Origin: Pseudoalteromonas luteoviolacea
Lineage (GTDB): Bacteria; Pseudomonadota; Gammaproteobacteria; Enterobacterales; Alteromonadaceae
DNA length: 64,000 nucleotides
Direction: 5' to 3'
NCBI RefSeq assembly: GCF_021654285.1
Contig: NZ_JAKFZS010000003.1
Location: forward strand, 1 to 64,000
The stretch's first letter is position 1. Every line of letters begins with the position of its first letter. A program made the position numbers and the translations under genes. Positions 29,921-38,581 of the stretch are shown piece after piece. The notes beneath the pieces were generated by a model. It saw nothing but the letters and a program-made list of their open reading frames with translations, did no database searches and was not told the origin of the DNA.

Positions 29921-29945
29921 AAAAGGAAGGTTTCCCTTCCTTTTT
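29921..29945. terminator. Bidirectional terminator, tex/metalloprotease
   Basis: AAGGAAGG pairs with CCTTCCTT around a 4-base loop, with A on the left and T on the right. It serves tex and the converging minus-strand pair. Confidence 0.9.
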
Positions 29946-29960
29946 CAATACCACTTATTT

Positions 29961-30869
29961 TTAAACTGATACTGATAATTGTGCTTCTTTTTCAGGTTTA
30001 GCAATCTGACCATAAAATCCTTCGATTCTCAGCGCCCTCGATTCTATTTCTGGGTCTCGCTCAATAGGCAATGCGACCGCAAATGGATCCGCTTCTTGTT
30101 TTAACCGAGCACGCTCCAGTGTCGGCTGTTCAGATTGCGCAATACCTTCTTCAGTTAGCCGGCGGTTTTGAAATTTCTGAACACCACTTGATGAGCCTTC
30201 ATTTTCCGACCCGCTAATAGACTGTTTTGCCAATTCAGCTTGCGCTGTTGCTATTTTCGAGGTTGCATCCGCCGCGATAGCTCGGTCAGCACCCGATGGC
30301 TCAGCGGGTGCAAGTGCCGCCGCTCTTACCGTTTGCATTTTCTCAATAGTTTGTTGTGGATCCCCTTCAACAGGTGCAACATCTATCATCACCTGTCCAC
30401 CTACCGCGTAATTATTACCGTCTGGACCACGCTGATAATCATAACTTGGAGAGCCAGCATACTGACCGCCTACCCGAGCGTGTGCTTGCTCATGAAGCCT
30501 CACTTCTCTATCGCGATCTTTAAGTTCTTTTAACTGCTGCTCGTCCTGCTCTTGCTGCGCCTGCTCACGTTCTGATGGTTCATCATCAGACTCTGATTTA
30601 CTTTGCTGCTCTCCGCCTTTTTCTTCACCGCGTTCTTGTATTGTTTTGCTGTCTTTGAGCTGCCCGTTAGCGTCGTAAGTCTCTTGCGACTCTCCATCGT
30701 TTAAACGGGATTTATCGTTGTCTTGTAGCGATTTATTTTCGGTTGCAGGAGGGGTAACAGCTGCGGGCTTGGGGATCACTTCGCGCAGCTGGTTGTCTCG
30801 TCTAGCAGTTTCTGTATAGACGTTTGCAGTGTTAAGAGATACCGCCGGTTGTGGCGTGACGATGTTCAT
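29961..30869 (-). CDS. Putative metalloprotease, CJM1_0395/SprA-related family
   Basis: This 302-residue protein has a disordered, Gln/Glu-rich N-terminal half and a conserved block at about residues 140-235. The block carries the zinc-protease signature HEQAH (in REVRLHEQAHARVGG) and then AGSPSYDYQRGPDGNNYAVGG, diagnostic of the putative metalloprotease CJM1_0395 family. No signal peptide is seen. The activity of this family is not demonstrated as far as I know. The start is the ATG at 30869, 2 bp after the upstream small gene, so the two form an operon. Confidence 0.82.
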   Translation of the reverse strand: MNIVTPQPAVSLNTANVYTETARRDNQLREVIPKPAAVTPPATENKSLQDNDKSRLNDGESQETYDANGQLKDSKTIQERGEEKGGEQQSKSESDDEPSEREQAQQEQDEQQLKELKDRDREVRLHEQAHARVGGQYAGSPSYDYQRGPDGNNYAVGGQVMIDVAPVEGDPQQTIEKMQTVRAAALAPAEPSGADRAIAADATSKIATAQAELAKQSISGSENEGSSSGVQKFQNRRLTEEGIAQSEQPTLERARLKQEADPFAVALPIERDPEIESRALRIEGFYGQIAKPEKEAQLSVSV

Positions 30870-30871
30870 GT

Positions 30872-31180
30872 TTACACTTTAATATCAACCAAAGTTCCCA
30901 ACACTTCATCAGCAGTTTGTATCGTTTGTGTGTTCGCTTTTGCGTTAAACTCTTCTACTTTTAACGCAACCAGTGATTCATCAATCCTAGGCGGTTGAGA
31001 AACTGGTGCTGTCACCGCTTCTTCAGGGCGCGCTGCTTGTAACTGCCTTTGTTGCGCCAGCTGGTCATCACTTTGCTCATCAAGTGTTGCGCGATTGATA
31101 TCAGCAGAAGCACGCTCTATATTCTGTTGAGCACGATTAAAACCTTCAACGCCTGCGTTTAGCACGTCTCCAATAGGCAT
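30872..31180 (-). CDS. Small flagellar-rod-like protein
   Basis: This 102-residue protein starts at the ATG preceded by GGAG (31180). Both ends resemble axial flagellar proteins: the N-terminus (IGDVLNAGVEGFNRAQQNIERASADIN) is like the rod/hook N-terminal helix, and the C-terminus (ALKVEEFNAKANTQTIQTADEVLGTLVDIKV) is like the C-terminal helix of FlgC/FlgG/FlgE. Only a short Gln/Pro-rich linker lies between. It is cotranscribed with the putative metalloprotease and has no other flagellar genes nearby. The assignment is by pattern only. Confidence 0.65.
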   Translation of the reverse strand: MPIGDVLNAGVEGFNRAQQNIERASADINRATLDEQSDDQLAQQRQLQAARPEEAVTAPVSQPPRIDESLVALKVEEFNAKANTQTIQTADEVLGTLVDIKV

Positions 31181-31283
31181 AATAGACTCCAAGTTACTTT
31201 TTCACTTACCTAATTATTGCTCATATTATGCTCAAAATAAAGAGTGGGCGGCAAAAAATTGCCGCCTATTGGCCTGTTCTATT

Positions 31284-32021
31284 TTAAAGGACTGATTTTA
31301 GGTAAGTAATAAATTCATCACGATGAGAAATAAATGGCGCATGAGATGCTTTAGGCAAGATCTCATAGCTAAAATTAGAGTTCAATTGTCCTAAAGCCTC
31401 TGCAACGTCTTTTGGCACTAGCGCGTCCAAACGGCCAAAGATGCCATTTACAGGACATTTAAGCTGAGTAAATTCAGCGGCTAAGTTCGTATTTTGTAAA
31501 ATATCTAGCCCCGCACTCAAAGCGCTATCTTCAGGTTCAGGCGCTTGTAGCAACAAAGTTTTGATCTGCTTAATATCGACTTTAGCATGCTCACTGCCCA
31601 TAGCTTGAATCGCTAGAAAGCGCTCAATGGTTTTACGACTATCTTTTGCCAATTGTGCTTTAAACTGCTCTAACACTTGAGCTTTAATGCCTGGCCACAC
31701 ATCGGTTTCGCAAAATTGAACGTTAGATGCCACCAAGATTAAATGTGCCACTTTTTCTGGGTAACTTGCCGCCAGTTTAGTGGCTACCAAACCACCTAAC
31801 GACCAGCCCACAATAATGCTGTTCGGTTGAACCTTCGCTACGACTGATTCTACAAGCGTTTCAAGATTATAATGTGACATTCCCATGGGTTCGCCACCAA
31901 ACCCAGGTAAATTCAGTGCTGACACTGGCATATTAAGGGCGTCACTGAGCTGTGCCTCTATAAGCTGCCAAACTTCTTTATTCATTCCCCAACCATGTAA
32001 CAGCACAATTTCTCTTTGCAT
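31284..32021 (-). CDS. bioH: Pimeloyl-ACP methyl ester carboxylesterase BioH
   Basis: This alpha/beta hydrolase of about 245 residues frees pimeloyl-ACP for biotin synthesis. The nucleophile elbow is GWSLGG, the catalytic Asp lies in FGRLDALVP and the His in KASHAPFISH. The oxyanion strand is VLLHGWGMN. I chose the ATG at 32021 (start MQREIVLLHGWGM); the longer frame is not needed. It is divergent from the ComF gene, as bioH-gntX is in E. coli, with 57 bp between the starts. Confidence 0.94.
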   Translation of the reverse strand: MQREIVLLHGWGMNKEVWQLIEAQLSDALNMPVSALNLPGFGGEPMGMSHYNLETLVESVVAKVQPNSIIVGWSLGGLVATKLAASYPEKVAHLILVASNVQFCETDVWPGIKAQVLEQFKAQLAKDSRKTIERFLAIQAMGSEHAKVDIKQIKTLLLQAPEPEDSALSAGLDILQNTNLAAEFTQLKCPVNGIFGRLDALVPKDVAEALGQLNSNFSYEILPKASHAPFISHRDEFITYLKSVL

Positions 32022-32078
32022 ATCTTCACGCCTCAAGCCAAAATTAGCGCTATGATAGCGTTTCAAGGAATGAAAGCA

Positions 32079-32756
32079 ATGTCACTTATTCACTCACTCA
32101 GAAAAAGCTTATTGCCTGCCACATGTGCAACTTGCCAAGCCTATATCGAGCATACAGGTATTTGCCACACGTGTTACAGCACACTGCCCTTGATTCAGGA
32201 GGGCGATCAAAACTTGCTACTTCGTCCTGATATAAACAGAATGTTTAATCTACCTAATTGTGACGGGCTCAGTGCCTGTGGTTGGTACCAAGGACATCTC
32301 GCTACTTGGTTAAAACAGATAAAATATCACCACAATCGCCAAGCCATGATGACGATAAGACACATCATAAACAGACAATGGACACACCTGAACCTGAAGG
32401 AGCACATCGATGCAGACGCCTGCGTCATAGTGCCATTGGCCTCAACACGATTATTAAATAGAGGGTATAACCAAGTTTATCAAACATGGGCGTATCAACT
32501 TCGCCACCAGCAACTGCCAATACTCAACATCATTGCAAAAAAAACTCGTCGTTCACACGTACTCTTATCAAAAAGTGCCAGGCAACATAATGCAAAAAGT
32601 GCTTTCTATCTCACTGGACATATCGAACACAAACGGATTTTACTCATTGATGATGTCATTACCAGTGGCGCAACGATGAACGCTGTGGCTGCACTGTGCA
32701 AATCTGCAGGGGCACAATCCGTCTGGGCTTGTGCCACCTGCCTTACTGAGCTTTAA
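32079..32756 (+). CDS. comF: ComF/GntX-family phosphoribosyltransferase-like protein
   Basis: This protein of about 225 residues starts at the ATG at 32079, 8 bp after AAGGA. The N-terminal zinc-finger-like cysteines (CATCQAYIEHTGICHTC) precede a PRTase fold with the PRPP motif ILLIDDVITSGATM. ComF homologues support DNA uptake in naturally competent bacteria and GntX is adjacent to bioH in E. coli. The 3' end overlaps the convergent M14 peptidase by 4 bases. Confidence 0.9.
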   Translation: MSLIHSLRKSLLPATCATCQAYIEHTGICHTCYSTLPLIQEGDQNLLLRPDINRMFNLPNCDGLSACGWYQGHLATWLKQIKYHHNRQAMMTIRHIINRQWTHLNLKEHIDADACVIVPLASTRLLNRGYNQVYQTWAYQLRHQQLPILNIIAKKTRRSHVLLSKSARQHNAKSAFYLTGHIEHKRILLIDDVITSGATMNAVAALCKSAGAQSVWACATCLTEL

Positions 32757-35284
32757 AAACTACCACCAAAAAACAAAGCGTTACTTAGCAAACGGCTAGA
32801 GCCATACCAATAGCCACGAAACACTGGGTTATCTGTCATAGCAATGACAGCTCCTTGACCATAACGCTGCGCAATCAACGCGCTACTTCCCGCTATTTGA
32901 GCACGATTTCTTTCATCTGTGTATCCAGACAATAAGGGGCTGGGTGTGTATTTTACCACATTCGTAAATGGCTTATTGTGATGCTTCATTACCCAAGTAC
33001 TATTTTTAAATACAGGTAAGCGATTGTCTTCAAAGCCAAATGCCAATGGGTGTGACAAATCAATCTGTGTATCATAAATCGCACCTGCAATACGCTGCTT
33101 TGCCGCTAATGTTTCACGTTCTGAATACGGCAACTCATCCGATTTAAACAGTGATTTCATTTCTTTTGTCGATACCGTTTCAGTGTGGAGTAGCTGCTGT
33201 TCAATCAACCATTTTGCGCCGCGTTTATGACCCCATATCACGCCACCTTTCTTAGCCCATGCGTGTATGGCACTTTTAGCTTGCTTATTAAGGGTATCAT
33301 ACCGGCCATCAGCCAAAATCAGATGAGTATAGCGAGAAAGATCAAGCTGCCCAATTCGAGCTTGCTCAATAATGGTTGGGGCAATACTGAGATGCCTGTC
33401 TAAGTGATACCAAACTTCTCCAACTTCATATTGACTTGTTCCCTTCCCACCCACTAATAAAACCTTAGGTTGCTTAAGTGGTGCCATGAACCTTGACCCT
33501 AAATCAATCCCTTGCGCGGTCAGTCCAGTACGTATAGAAAACAGCTGAATACCCAAACTATCTGCTAACGTATACACTGTATTGCGCCAGTTTTGTACAG
33601 TTTGCAAGCCCGTGGGGATCACCACACTGCCAGCGTCAAAGGTATGTTCTCCTTGAGAAGTTTGTGCAGAAAAAGACTTAAGCGCGCCTCTGATTACAAT
33701 ACCTTCTTTCAATAGTAGATTCGCTAGCTTCGGGGCTAAGTAATGGTGCCATTCAATACCATATGCATATGCGCCTTCAGATCTCAAAGAGTGTGTGAAA
33801 TTCGGAGAAAAAGACCAAGGCGTATCGGTATATTTTAACCCCCAACTGCTTGTCACGGGCGTAAAGTCTAAATCAAAAGCATAGGGTAACGTCCAGCCTG
33901 ATACGTCATAGAATGTATTATCTTCAAAACTGGTTTGCGTCGAAAATGCAGCCTGTATAAATCGCAGCTGAGGCTGCTTAAGTGGAATATATAAATCCCC
34001 TATTTGATAATTTGACTCCCCCACTTTAAGTGATTTAGTGAGCGGATATGCATCTACTTGGTGACGTTTTAACAGTTTGGAAAACTGCTCAAAACGGTAA
34101 ATATCTTGACCTTTTGCAACCACAAACCCTTTATATTTTTCCTTACTCGCTAACTCCGAAATACTGTCAAAGAAGCTTCTCTGGTAGTGCATCAATTCAG
34201 TTCTATGGGCATTAACGCCTTGAAATGTTGATAGCGTGGTCAGCAATTGATTTTTAATCGTGCGATGAAAGTACAAATCACCATTAATTGATTCTTGTAC
34301 ATGACCTCGGCTACTGGCTTGTTCAAATAAAATGCCCACTGTCCCATTTACATCTGGATAAGTGGATCCTTTTCCAATATAGAAATCATCAAAGCTTTCT
34401 TGGGTAAAATATAGCTGCTTGTCGTTATCCAATATCTTTGCATGATAGGTCGCCAATTTATTAGTAAGCTGTTGATTTTTTTCAGGTGTAATTGGGTGCG
34501 TACGTGATGGGATCCCTGGTTGGAAAAAATAGCTACTGTTAGTGCCCATCTCATGAAAGTCGGTTAATACCGTTGGCTTCCAGCGGTGAAATTGCTCAAC
34601 GCGAGCGCGCGACTCTGGATGCTGTAACAATAACCAGTCTCGATTTAAATCAAACCAATAGTGATTCGTCCTTGCAGAAGGCCATGCTTCAACATGCTCT
34701 CGATGTGCGGGATCTGCTGATAATATTTGTCCACGATGGCTATTCGCCCAATGTGCAAAACGGGCTAGCCCATCGGGATTCATCGCAGGATCAATCAGAA
34801 TAATATTATTCTCCAATAGCGTTTCAATTACCTCACCTTGTGCCGCAGCTAGGTAATAAGCGACTAATAACGCCGCATTGCTTCCCGATGACTCATTGCC
34901 ATGTACGCTATACCCCATCCAGATCACATTGGGGCCTTCATGTAATTTGGTATCGCCTTTTAGATAGGCAAGGCGCGCCTGCCTAATCGACTCTAATGAC
35001 CTTTGCTGTTCGGTGCTTGTTGCACTTAAGAGCAATAAAGGTCTTTTTTCATGGCTGTAACCTACCGTAGTTATGCTCAGCCTTGGGCTTTGCTCAGCTA
35101 ATCGGTGCATGTAATTAACTAGCTGATCATGACGCACATGCCACTCCCCCACCTCATAGCCCAACACATCGCTCGGTTTACTGATGCTTTGATCAAACTC
35201 TATCTCAGGTGAGAAATAATAGCTGATCGGCTTGGCCTGACTTTGAAAGACTAAAAAAGCCAGTAATAACACAAATACTCTCAT
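32753..35284 (-). CDS. Secreted M14-family zinc carboxypeptidase
   Basis: This 843-residue protein has a signal peptide (MRVFVLLLAFLVFQSQA). The peptidase M14 domain (about residues 45-345) carries the zinc motif HGNESSG (HxxE), the substrate-arginine region NPDGLARF, and DFHEMG. The C-terminal half (to 843) is a larger domain with a beta/alpha fold resembling class I glutamine amidotransferase-like segments (PKVLLVGGKGTSQYEVGE). This layout is common in large exported M14 peptidases of marine gammaproteobacteria, where they degrade peptides for nutrition. It is a plausible type II secretion or periplasmic enzyme. Confidence 0.88.
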   Translation of the reverse strand: MRVFVLLLAFLVFQSQAKPISYYFSPEIEFDQSISKPSDVLGYEVGEWHVRHDQLVNYMHRLAEQSPRLSITTVGYSHEKRPLLLLSATSTEQQRSLESIRQARLAYLKGDTKLHEGPNVIWMGYSVHGNESSGSNAALLVAYYLAAAQGEVIETLLENNIILIDPAMNPDGLARFAHWANSHRGQILSADPAHREHVEAWPSARTNHYWFDLNRDWLLLQHPESRARVEQFHRWKPTVLTDFHEMGTNSSYFFQPGIPSRTHPITPEKNQQLTNKLATYHAKILDNDKQLYFTQESFDDFYIGKGSTYPDVNGTVGILFEQASSRGHVQESINGDLYFHRTIKNQLLTTLSTFQGVNAHRTELMHYQRSFFDSISELASKEKYKGFVVAKGQDIYRFEQFSKLLKRHQVDAYPLTKSLKVGESNYQIGDLYIPLKQPQLRFIQAAFSTQTSFEDNTFYDVSGWTLPYAFDLDFTPVTSSWGLKYTDTPWSFSPNFTHSLRSEGAYAYGIEWHHYLAPKLANLLLKEGIVIRGALKSFSAQTSQGEHTFDAGSVVIPTGLQTVQNWRNTVYTLADSLGIQLFSIRTGLTAQGIDLGSRFMAPLKQPKVLLVGGKGTSQYEVGEVWYHLDRHLSIAPTIIEQARIGQLDLSRYTHLILADGRYDTLNKQAKSAIHAWAKKGGVIWGHKRGAKWLIEQQLLHTETVSTKEMKSLFKSDELPYSERETLAAKQRIAGAIYDTQIDLSHPLAFGFEDNRLPVFKNSTWVMKHHNKPFTNVVKYTPSPLLSGYTDERNRAQIAGSSALIAQRYGQGAVIAMTDNPVFRGYWYGSSRLLSNALFFGGSF

Positions 35285-35395
35285 ATCAATTCCATCTTTA
35301 TAACGCAGGCGTATACGCTACCAAGTTGCATTAATTCACAGCAAATTTTTACGCCCAACACTAGCTACAACCGGATGAGGGGAGTATCATAGGAA

Positions 35396-35420
35396 GTAAC
35401 CGAGTAAATTAGTCAAGTAT
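35396..35420 (+). promoter_or_regulatory. IscR type 1-like binding site before nfuA
   Basis: The 25-base stretch matches the E. coli IscR type 1 consensus ATASYYGACTRWWWYAGTCRRSTAT at 22 of 25 positions by my count, with a perfect right half (TAGTCAAGTAT). It ends 9 bp before the nfuA ATG. IscR control of Fe-S assembly genes including nfuA is known in E. coli; here the function is inferred from the match. Confidence 0.62.
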
Positions 35421-35429
35421 AGCCAGATT

Positions 35430-36005
35430 ATGATCACAATTTCTGAATCAGCCCAAACCCATTTTGCTAAGCTACTTAGCGATCAAGCCGATGGCACGAG
35501 TATCCGTGTATTTGTTGTAAACCCAGGCACAGCACAAGCTGAGTGTGGTGTATCTTACTGTCCTGCAGATGCTGTAGAAGAAAGCGATATGCGCTTCAAC
35601 TTCAATGGTTTTGACGCCATTGTTGATGCAGAGAGTGCGCCTTTCTTAGAAGAAGCAGAAATCGATTTTGTTACTGATAAAATGGGCAGCCAACTCACCC
35701 TAAAAGCGCCTAACGCTAAAGCGAAAAAGCTTAAAGATGATGCATCACTGGCAGAGCGTGTTGAACATATGCTTGTCACTGACGTTAATCCGCAATTAGC
35801 AAACCATGGCGGTCAAGTGAGCTTAGTTGAGATAACAGAAGAAGGCATTGCTGTCCTGCAGTTTGGAGGCGGATGTAATGGCTGCTCGATGATCGATGTC
35901 ACCCTAAAAGAAGGCATTGAAAAAGAAATGATTGCCAAGTTTGACGAAATCACAGGTGTGCGCGATATCACTGAGCACGCACGTGGTGACCACTCTTACT
36001 ACTAA
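35430..36005 (+). CDS. nfuA: Fe-S biogenesis protein NfuA
   Basis: This 191-residue iron-sulfur carrier has an N-terminal degenerate A-type domain (about residues 1-95) and a C-terminal Nfu domain with the cluster-binding CNGC motif in [11 protein letters not shown]. NfuA delivers 4Fe-4S clusters to apoproteins under oxidative stress or iron limitation. Length equals the E. coli protein. It is preceded by an IscR-like site and followed within 9 bp by a small membrane protein gene. Confidence 0.96.
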   Translation: MITISESAQTHFAKLLSDQADGTSIRVFVVNPGTAQAECGVSYCPADAVEESDMRFNFNGFDAIVDAESAPFLEEAEIDFVTDKMGSQLTLKAPNAKAKKLKDDASLAERVEHMLVTDVNPQLANHGGQVSLVEITEEGIAVLQFGGGCNGCSMIDVTLKEGIEKEMIAKFDEITGVRDITEHARGDHSYY

Positions 36006-36014
36006 ACCACCAGC

Positions 36015-36290
36015 ATGTTTACGCAGTATATTTACCGCTTGGGCTCCAATCCCAAGCGCAGTTTAAAATTCTTTTTTACGGGTATTGGTATTTTTATAAT
36101 CGCGATGGGTCTGTTCGCATTGAGTTATTACCATGATCCAAGTTGGCGCATTGCGGGTCTTGCGGTGCTTTTCCCAGCGTTAGGTATCGCAGGTTATGGG
36201 TACCTTGGGATCTTTGCAAATCGCTTCTCGCAAGTTATTTCAGCAAGGAATTCTGCGCGTCGAGCTTTCGATAACGGTAAATCAAAGTAA
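36015..36290 (+). CDS. Small two-helix membrane protein
   Basis: This 91-residue protein has two transmembrane helices (about residues 17-39 and 46-68) and basic termini. It lies 9 bp after nfuA and is probably cotranscribed with it. I do not recognise a family. Its last 56 bp overlap the 3' end of the convergent MATE transporter gene. Confidence 0.7.
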   Translation: MFTQYIYRLGSNPKRSLKFFFTGIGIFIIAMGLFALSYYHDPSWRIAGLAVLFPALGIAGYGYLGIFANRFSQVISARNSARRAFDNGKSK

Positions 36291-37566
36291 TACCGCGCAG
36301 TGCCATAAAACAGGTCATGGCCAACCAAAGTGCATGGTTGCCATGATCTAACAATAAAAATACTGGTAAGAAAAACCCAAATAGCGCCGAAAATATCATG
36401 CTATTGCGCATTTCACGTGCTCTAGTTAACCCGACAAAAACACCATCAAATAAAAAGCAACTCATCGCTATCAATGGCAATATAATCAGCCAAGGTAAGT
36501 AAATTAAAGCTGTTTCGACCACACTTGGGATTGTGGTAAGCATGCCAATAATACTTGGTCCAAATAGTGCAAATACAAAACAATACAACAAAGCAAAAAG
36601 GCCCCCCCATAGCGTACTTACAGCGACCCAAGCTTTGAGCTTTTCAACATCTTTTGCTCCTTTGGCTTGGCCAACTTTGGCCTCTACCGCGTACGCAATA
36701 CCATCCATTGCAAAGCTAACCAACATTAAAAAGTTGAGTAAGACAGCATTGGCGGCTAATGTATTCTCTCCTAATCGCGCACCATAAAAAGTCATAAAGC
36801 TAAAGCACAGCTGCAATACCAAAGAGCGAATAAAAATATCTTTGTTGAGTGTAAGTAAATGCAGCAAGTGCGCCCGATTGGGCATTAGCCAAGTAAATGT
36901 CCACCCCTTTCTTTTGAGTAATGCAGCGGTTAAGTAAAACGCCAACATTAAAGCACTGTAATCTGCAATCACCGACGCCCAAGCCGCGCCGGCTACACCC
37001 CATTCAAACCCGATGACAAACAGTAAATCTAAGCTGATATTCACCAAATTCGTAAATAACACAATATAAAAAGGCCCTTTGCCATATTGCAGCCCGAGCA
37101 TAAAGCCCAACAAGACCAAATTCATCATGGCCGCTGGTGCACTGTATATACGAATTGAAAAGTATAATGATGCTTGCTCCATCACCTCCACACTTGGTTT
37201 TGCCAAACGCTCAATCATGTCGAGTAAAAATGGAGAGGATGCAACTAAGGTCAACGCAAATAGCATTGCGATCGCCAAACTGGCCAATAAGGACTGATAT
37301 GAACGCGCTTGATTTTGCTCACCAAAAGCCTGTGCGATTTCACCTGTGGTACTCATACGCAAAAAGCTGGCTAACCAAAATAGTAAAGCAATGCTGCCCG
37401 AGCCCAATGCAATACCCGCTAAGTAATGAGCATGACTTAAATGTCCAATAACAGCCGTATCAACTAATCCTAACAGGGGCACCGAAATATTTGATAAGAT
37501 CATCGGCGCTGCGAGAGTAAGTAGTGGAATATGATAAGGTGTACGCAGGTAATGAAAAAGCTTCAT
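36235..37566 (-). CDS. dinF: MATE-family efflux transporter (DinF-like)
   Basis: This 443-residue multidrug/toxin extrusion transporter has about 12 transmembrane helices. The N-terminal signature MILSNISVPLLGLVDTAVIGHL is characteristic of the DinF branch, which uses a cation gradient. E. coli dinF is LexA-regulated with lexA upstream, which is not the case here, and I see no LexA box. The 3' end overlaps the convergent small membrane gene by 56 bp; the start overlaps the divergent deacetylase start by 15 bp. Confidence 0.9.
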   Translation of the reverse strand: MKLFHYLRTPYHIPLLTLAAPMILSNISVPLLGLVDTAVIGHLSHAHYLAGIALGSGSIALLFWLASFLRMSTTGEIAQAFGEQNQARSYQSLLASLAIAMLFALTLVASSPFLLDMIERLAKPSVEVMEQASLYFSIRIYSAPAAMMNLVLLGFMLGLQYGKGPFYIVLFTNLVNISLDLLFVIGFEWGVAGAAWASVIADYSALMLAFYLTAALLKRKGWTFTWLMPNRAHLLHLLTLNKDIFIRSLVLQLCFSFMTFYGARLGENTLAANAVLLNFLMLVSFAMDGIAYAVEAKVGQAKGAKDVEKLKAWVAVSTLWGGLFALLYCFVFALFGPSIIGMLTTIPSVVETALIYLPWLIILPLIAMSCFLFDGVFVGLTRAREMRNSMIFSALFGFFLPVFLLLDHGNHALWLAMTCFMALRGITLIYRYRKLDAQNSLLK

Positions 37567-38577
37567 AATTTAATTCTATTTGTTGGTTTAGTCAGTGCTC
37601 AAGCACACAGTGCGACTATATTACAATATCATCATGTCAGTGAGAAACTGCCACCAGTGACGAGTGTCAGTGAGGACACATTCAAAACCCACTTAGAGTT
37701 TTTGAAAAAGGGCAATTACAACGTCATTGCTCTTGATAAATTCATTGAGCATTTACAACAAGGTAAGTCTCTGCCTGTGAATACGGTTGCAATCACTTTT
37801 GATGATGGCTATGACAATAATATCGAAGCCGCTGCACCATTATTAGAAGCTTATAACTTTCCTTATACTATCTTTGTCAATCCACAGTTAATTGACGAAA
37901 GGCAAAGCTATGTCATGACATGGGATGAACTAAGAACCCTATCAAAACGCGGCGCCATCATCGCGAATCACAGCGCCAAGCATGACTACCTGCACTTACG
38001 CAAAGAAGGTGAAACTGAACTGCAATGGGAAAAACGTATAAGACATGACCTTACTTGGTCTCAACAACGGATCAATGAAGAAATTGGGCACAATTACCCA
38101 TATATTGCTTATCCCTATGGTGAATTTGATAGTGCATTGCAGACGCTTGTTAAGGAGTTAGGCCTCATTGGCATAGGTCAGCATTCAGGGGCCGTGGGCC
38201 CAACAACAGATTTCACCCGAGTACCGAGATTCCCCTCTTCTGGCATTTATAGCAATTTAAAGACACTCAAAGTAAAAATTAACTCGATCCCATTCGACAT
38301 TGACAAGCTGACTTACACCAACTCCGTCACAACAGAGCGAAAGCCATCATTTACTTTGTCGTTTAACAGTATGGACTTTAGCCAGGGCCAATTGGCATGC
38401 TTTGTATCTGGTATTGGTAGAGCAACATTAACTTGGACTACAAAACACCAAGTCACGGTGACCACACCTGAGCCGTTACCAAACGGGCGTTCCCGATATA
38501 ACTGTACCGCTCCTTCAAAAACGCACAAAGGCCGTTTTCATTGGTTTTCTCAACCTTGGGTAGTACAAGAGAAGTAA
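37552..38577 (+). CDS. Secreted polysaccharide deacetylase family protein
   Basis: This protein of about 341 residues from the ATG at 37552 has a signal peptide (MKKLHNLILFVGLVSAQAHS). The NodB-homology domain (about residues 55-235) contains the metal-binding motif TFDDGYD (motif 1) and NHSAKHDYLH (motif 2, HxxxH), plus YPYGEFDSAL. A further domain of about 90 residues follows at the C-terminus. Such enzymes deacetylate N-acetylglucosamine-containing polymers in the periplasm or envelope. The substrate is unknown. The 3' end faces cheB with a 4-bp gap. Confidence 0.86.
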   Translation: MKKLHNLILFVGLVSAQAHSATILQYHHVSEKLPPVTSVSEDTFKTHLEFLKKGNYNVIALDKFIEHLQQGKSLPVNTVAITFDDGYDNNIEAAAPLLEAYNFPYTIFVNPQLIDERQSYVMTWDELRTLSKRGAIIANHSAKHDYLHLRKEGETELQWEKRIRHDLTWSQQRINEEIGHNYPYIAYPYGEFDSALQTLVKELGLIGIGQHSGAVGPTTDFTRVPRFPSSGIYSNLKTLKVKINSIPFDIDKLTYTNSVTTERKPSFTLSFNSMDFSQGQLACFVSGIGRATLTWTTKHQVTVTTPEPLPNGRSRYNCTAPSKTHKGRFHWFSQPWVVQEK

Positions 38578-38581
38578 TATA

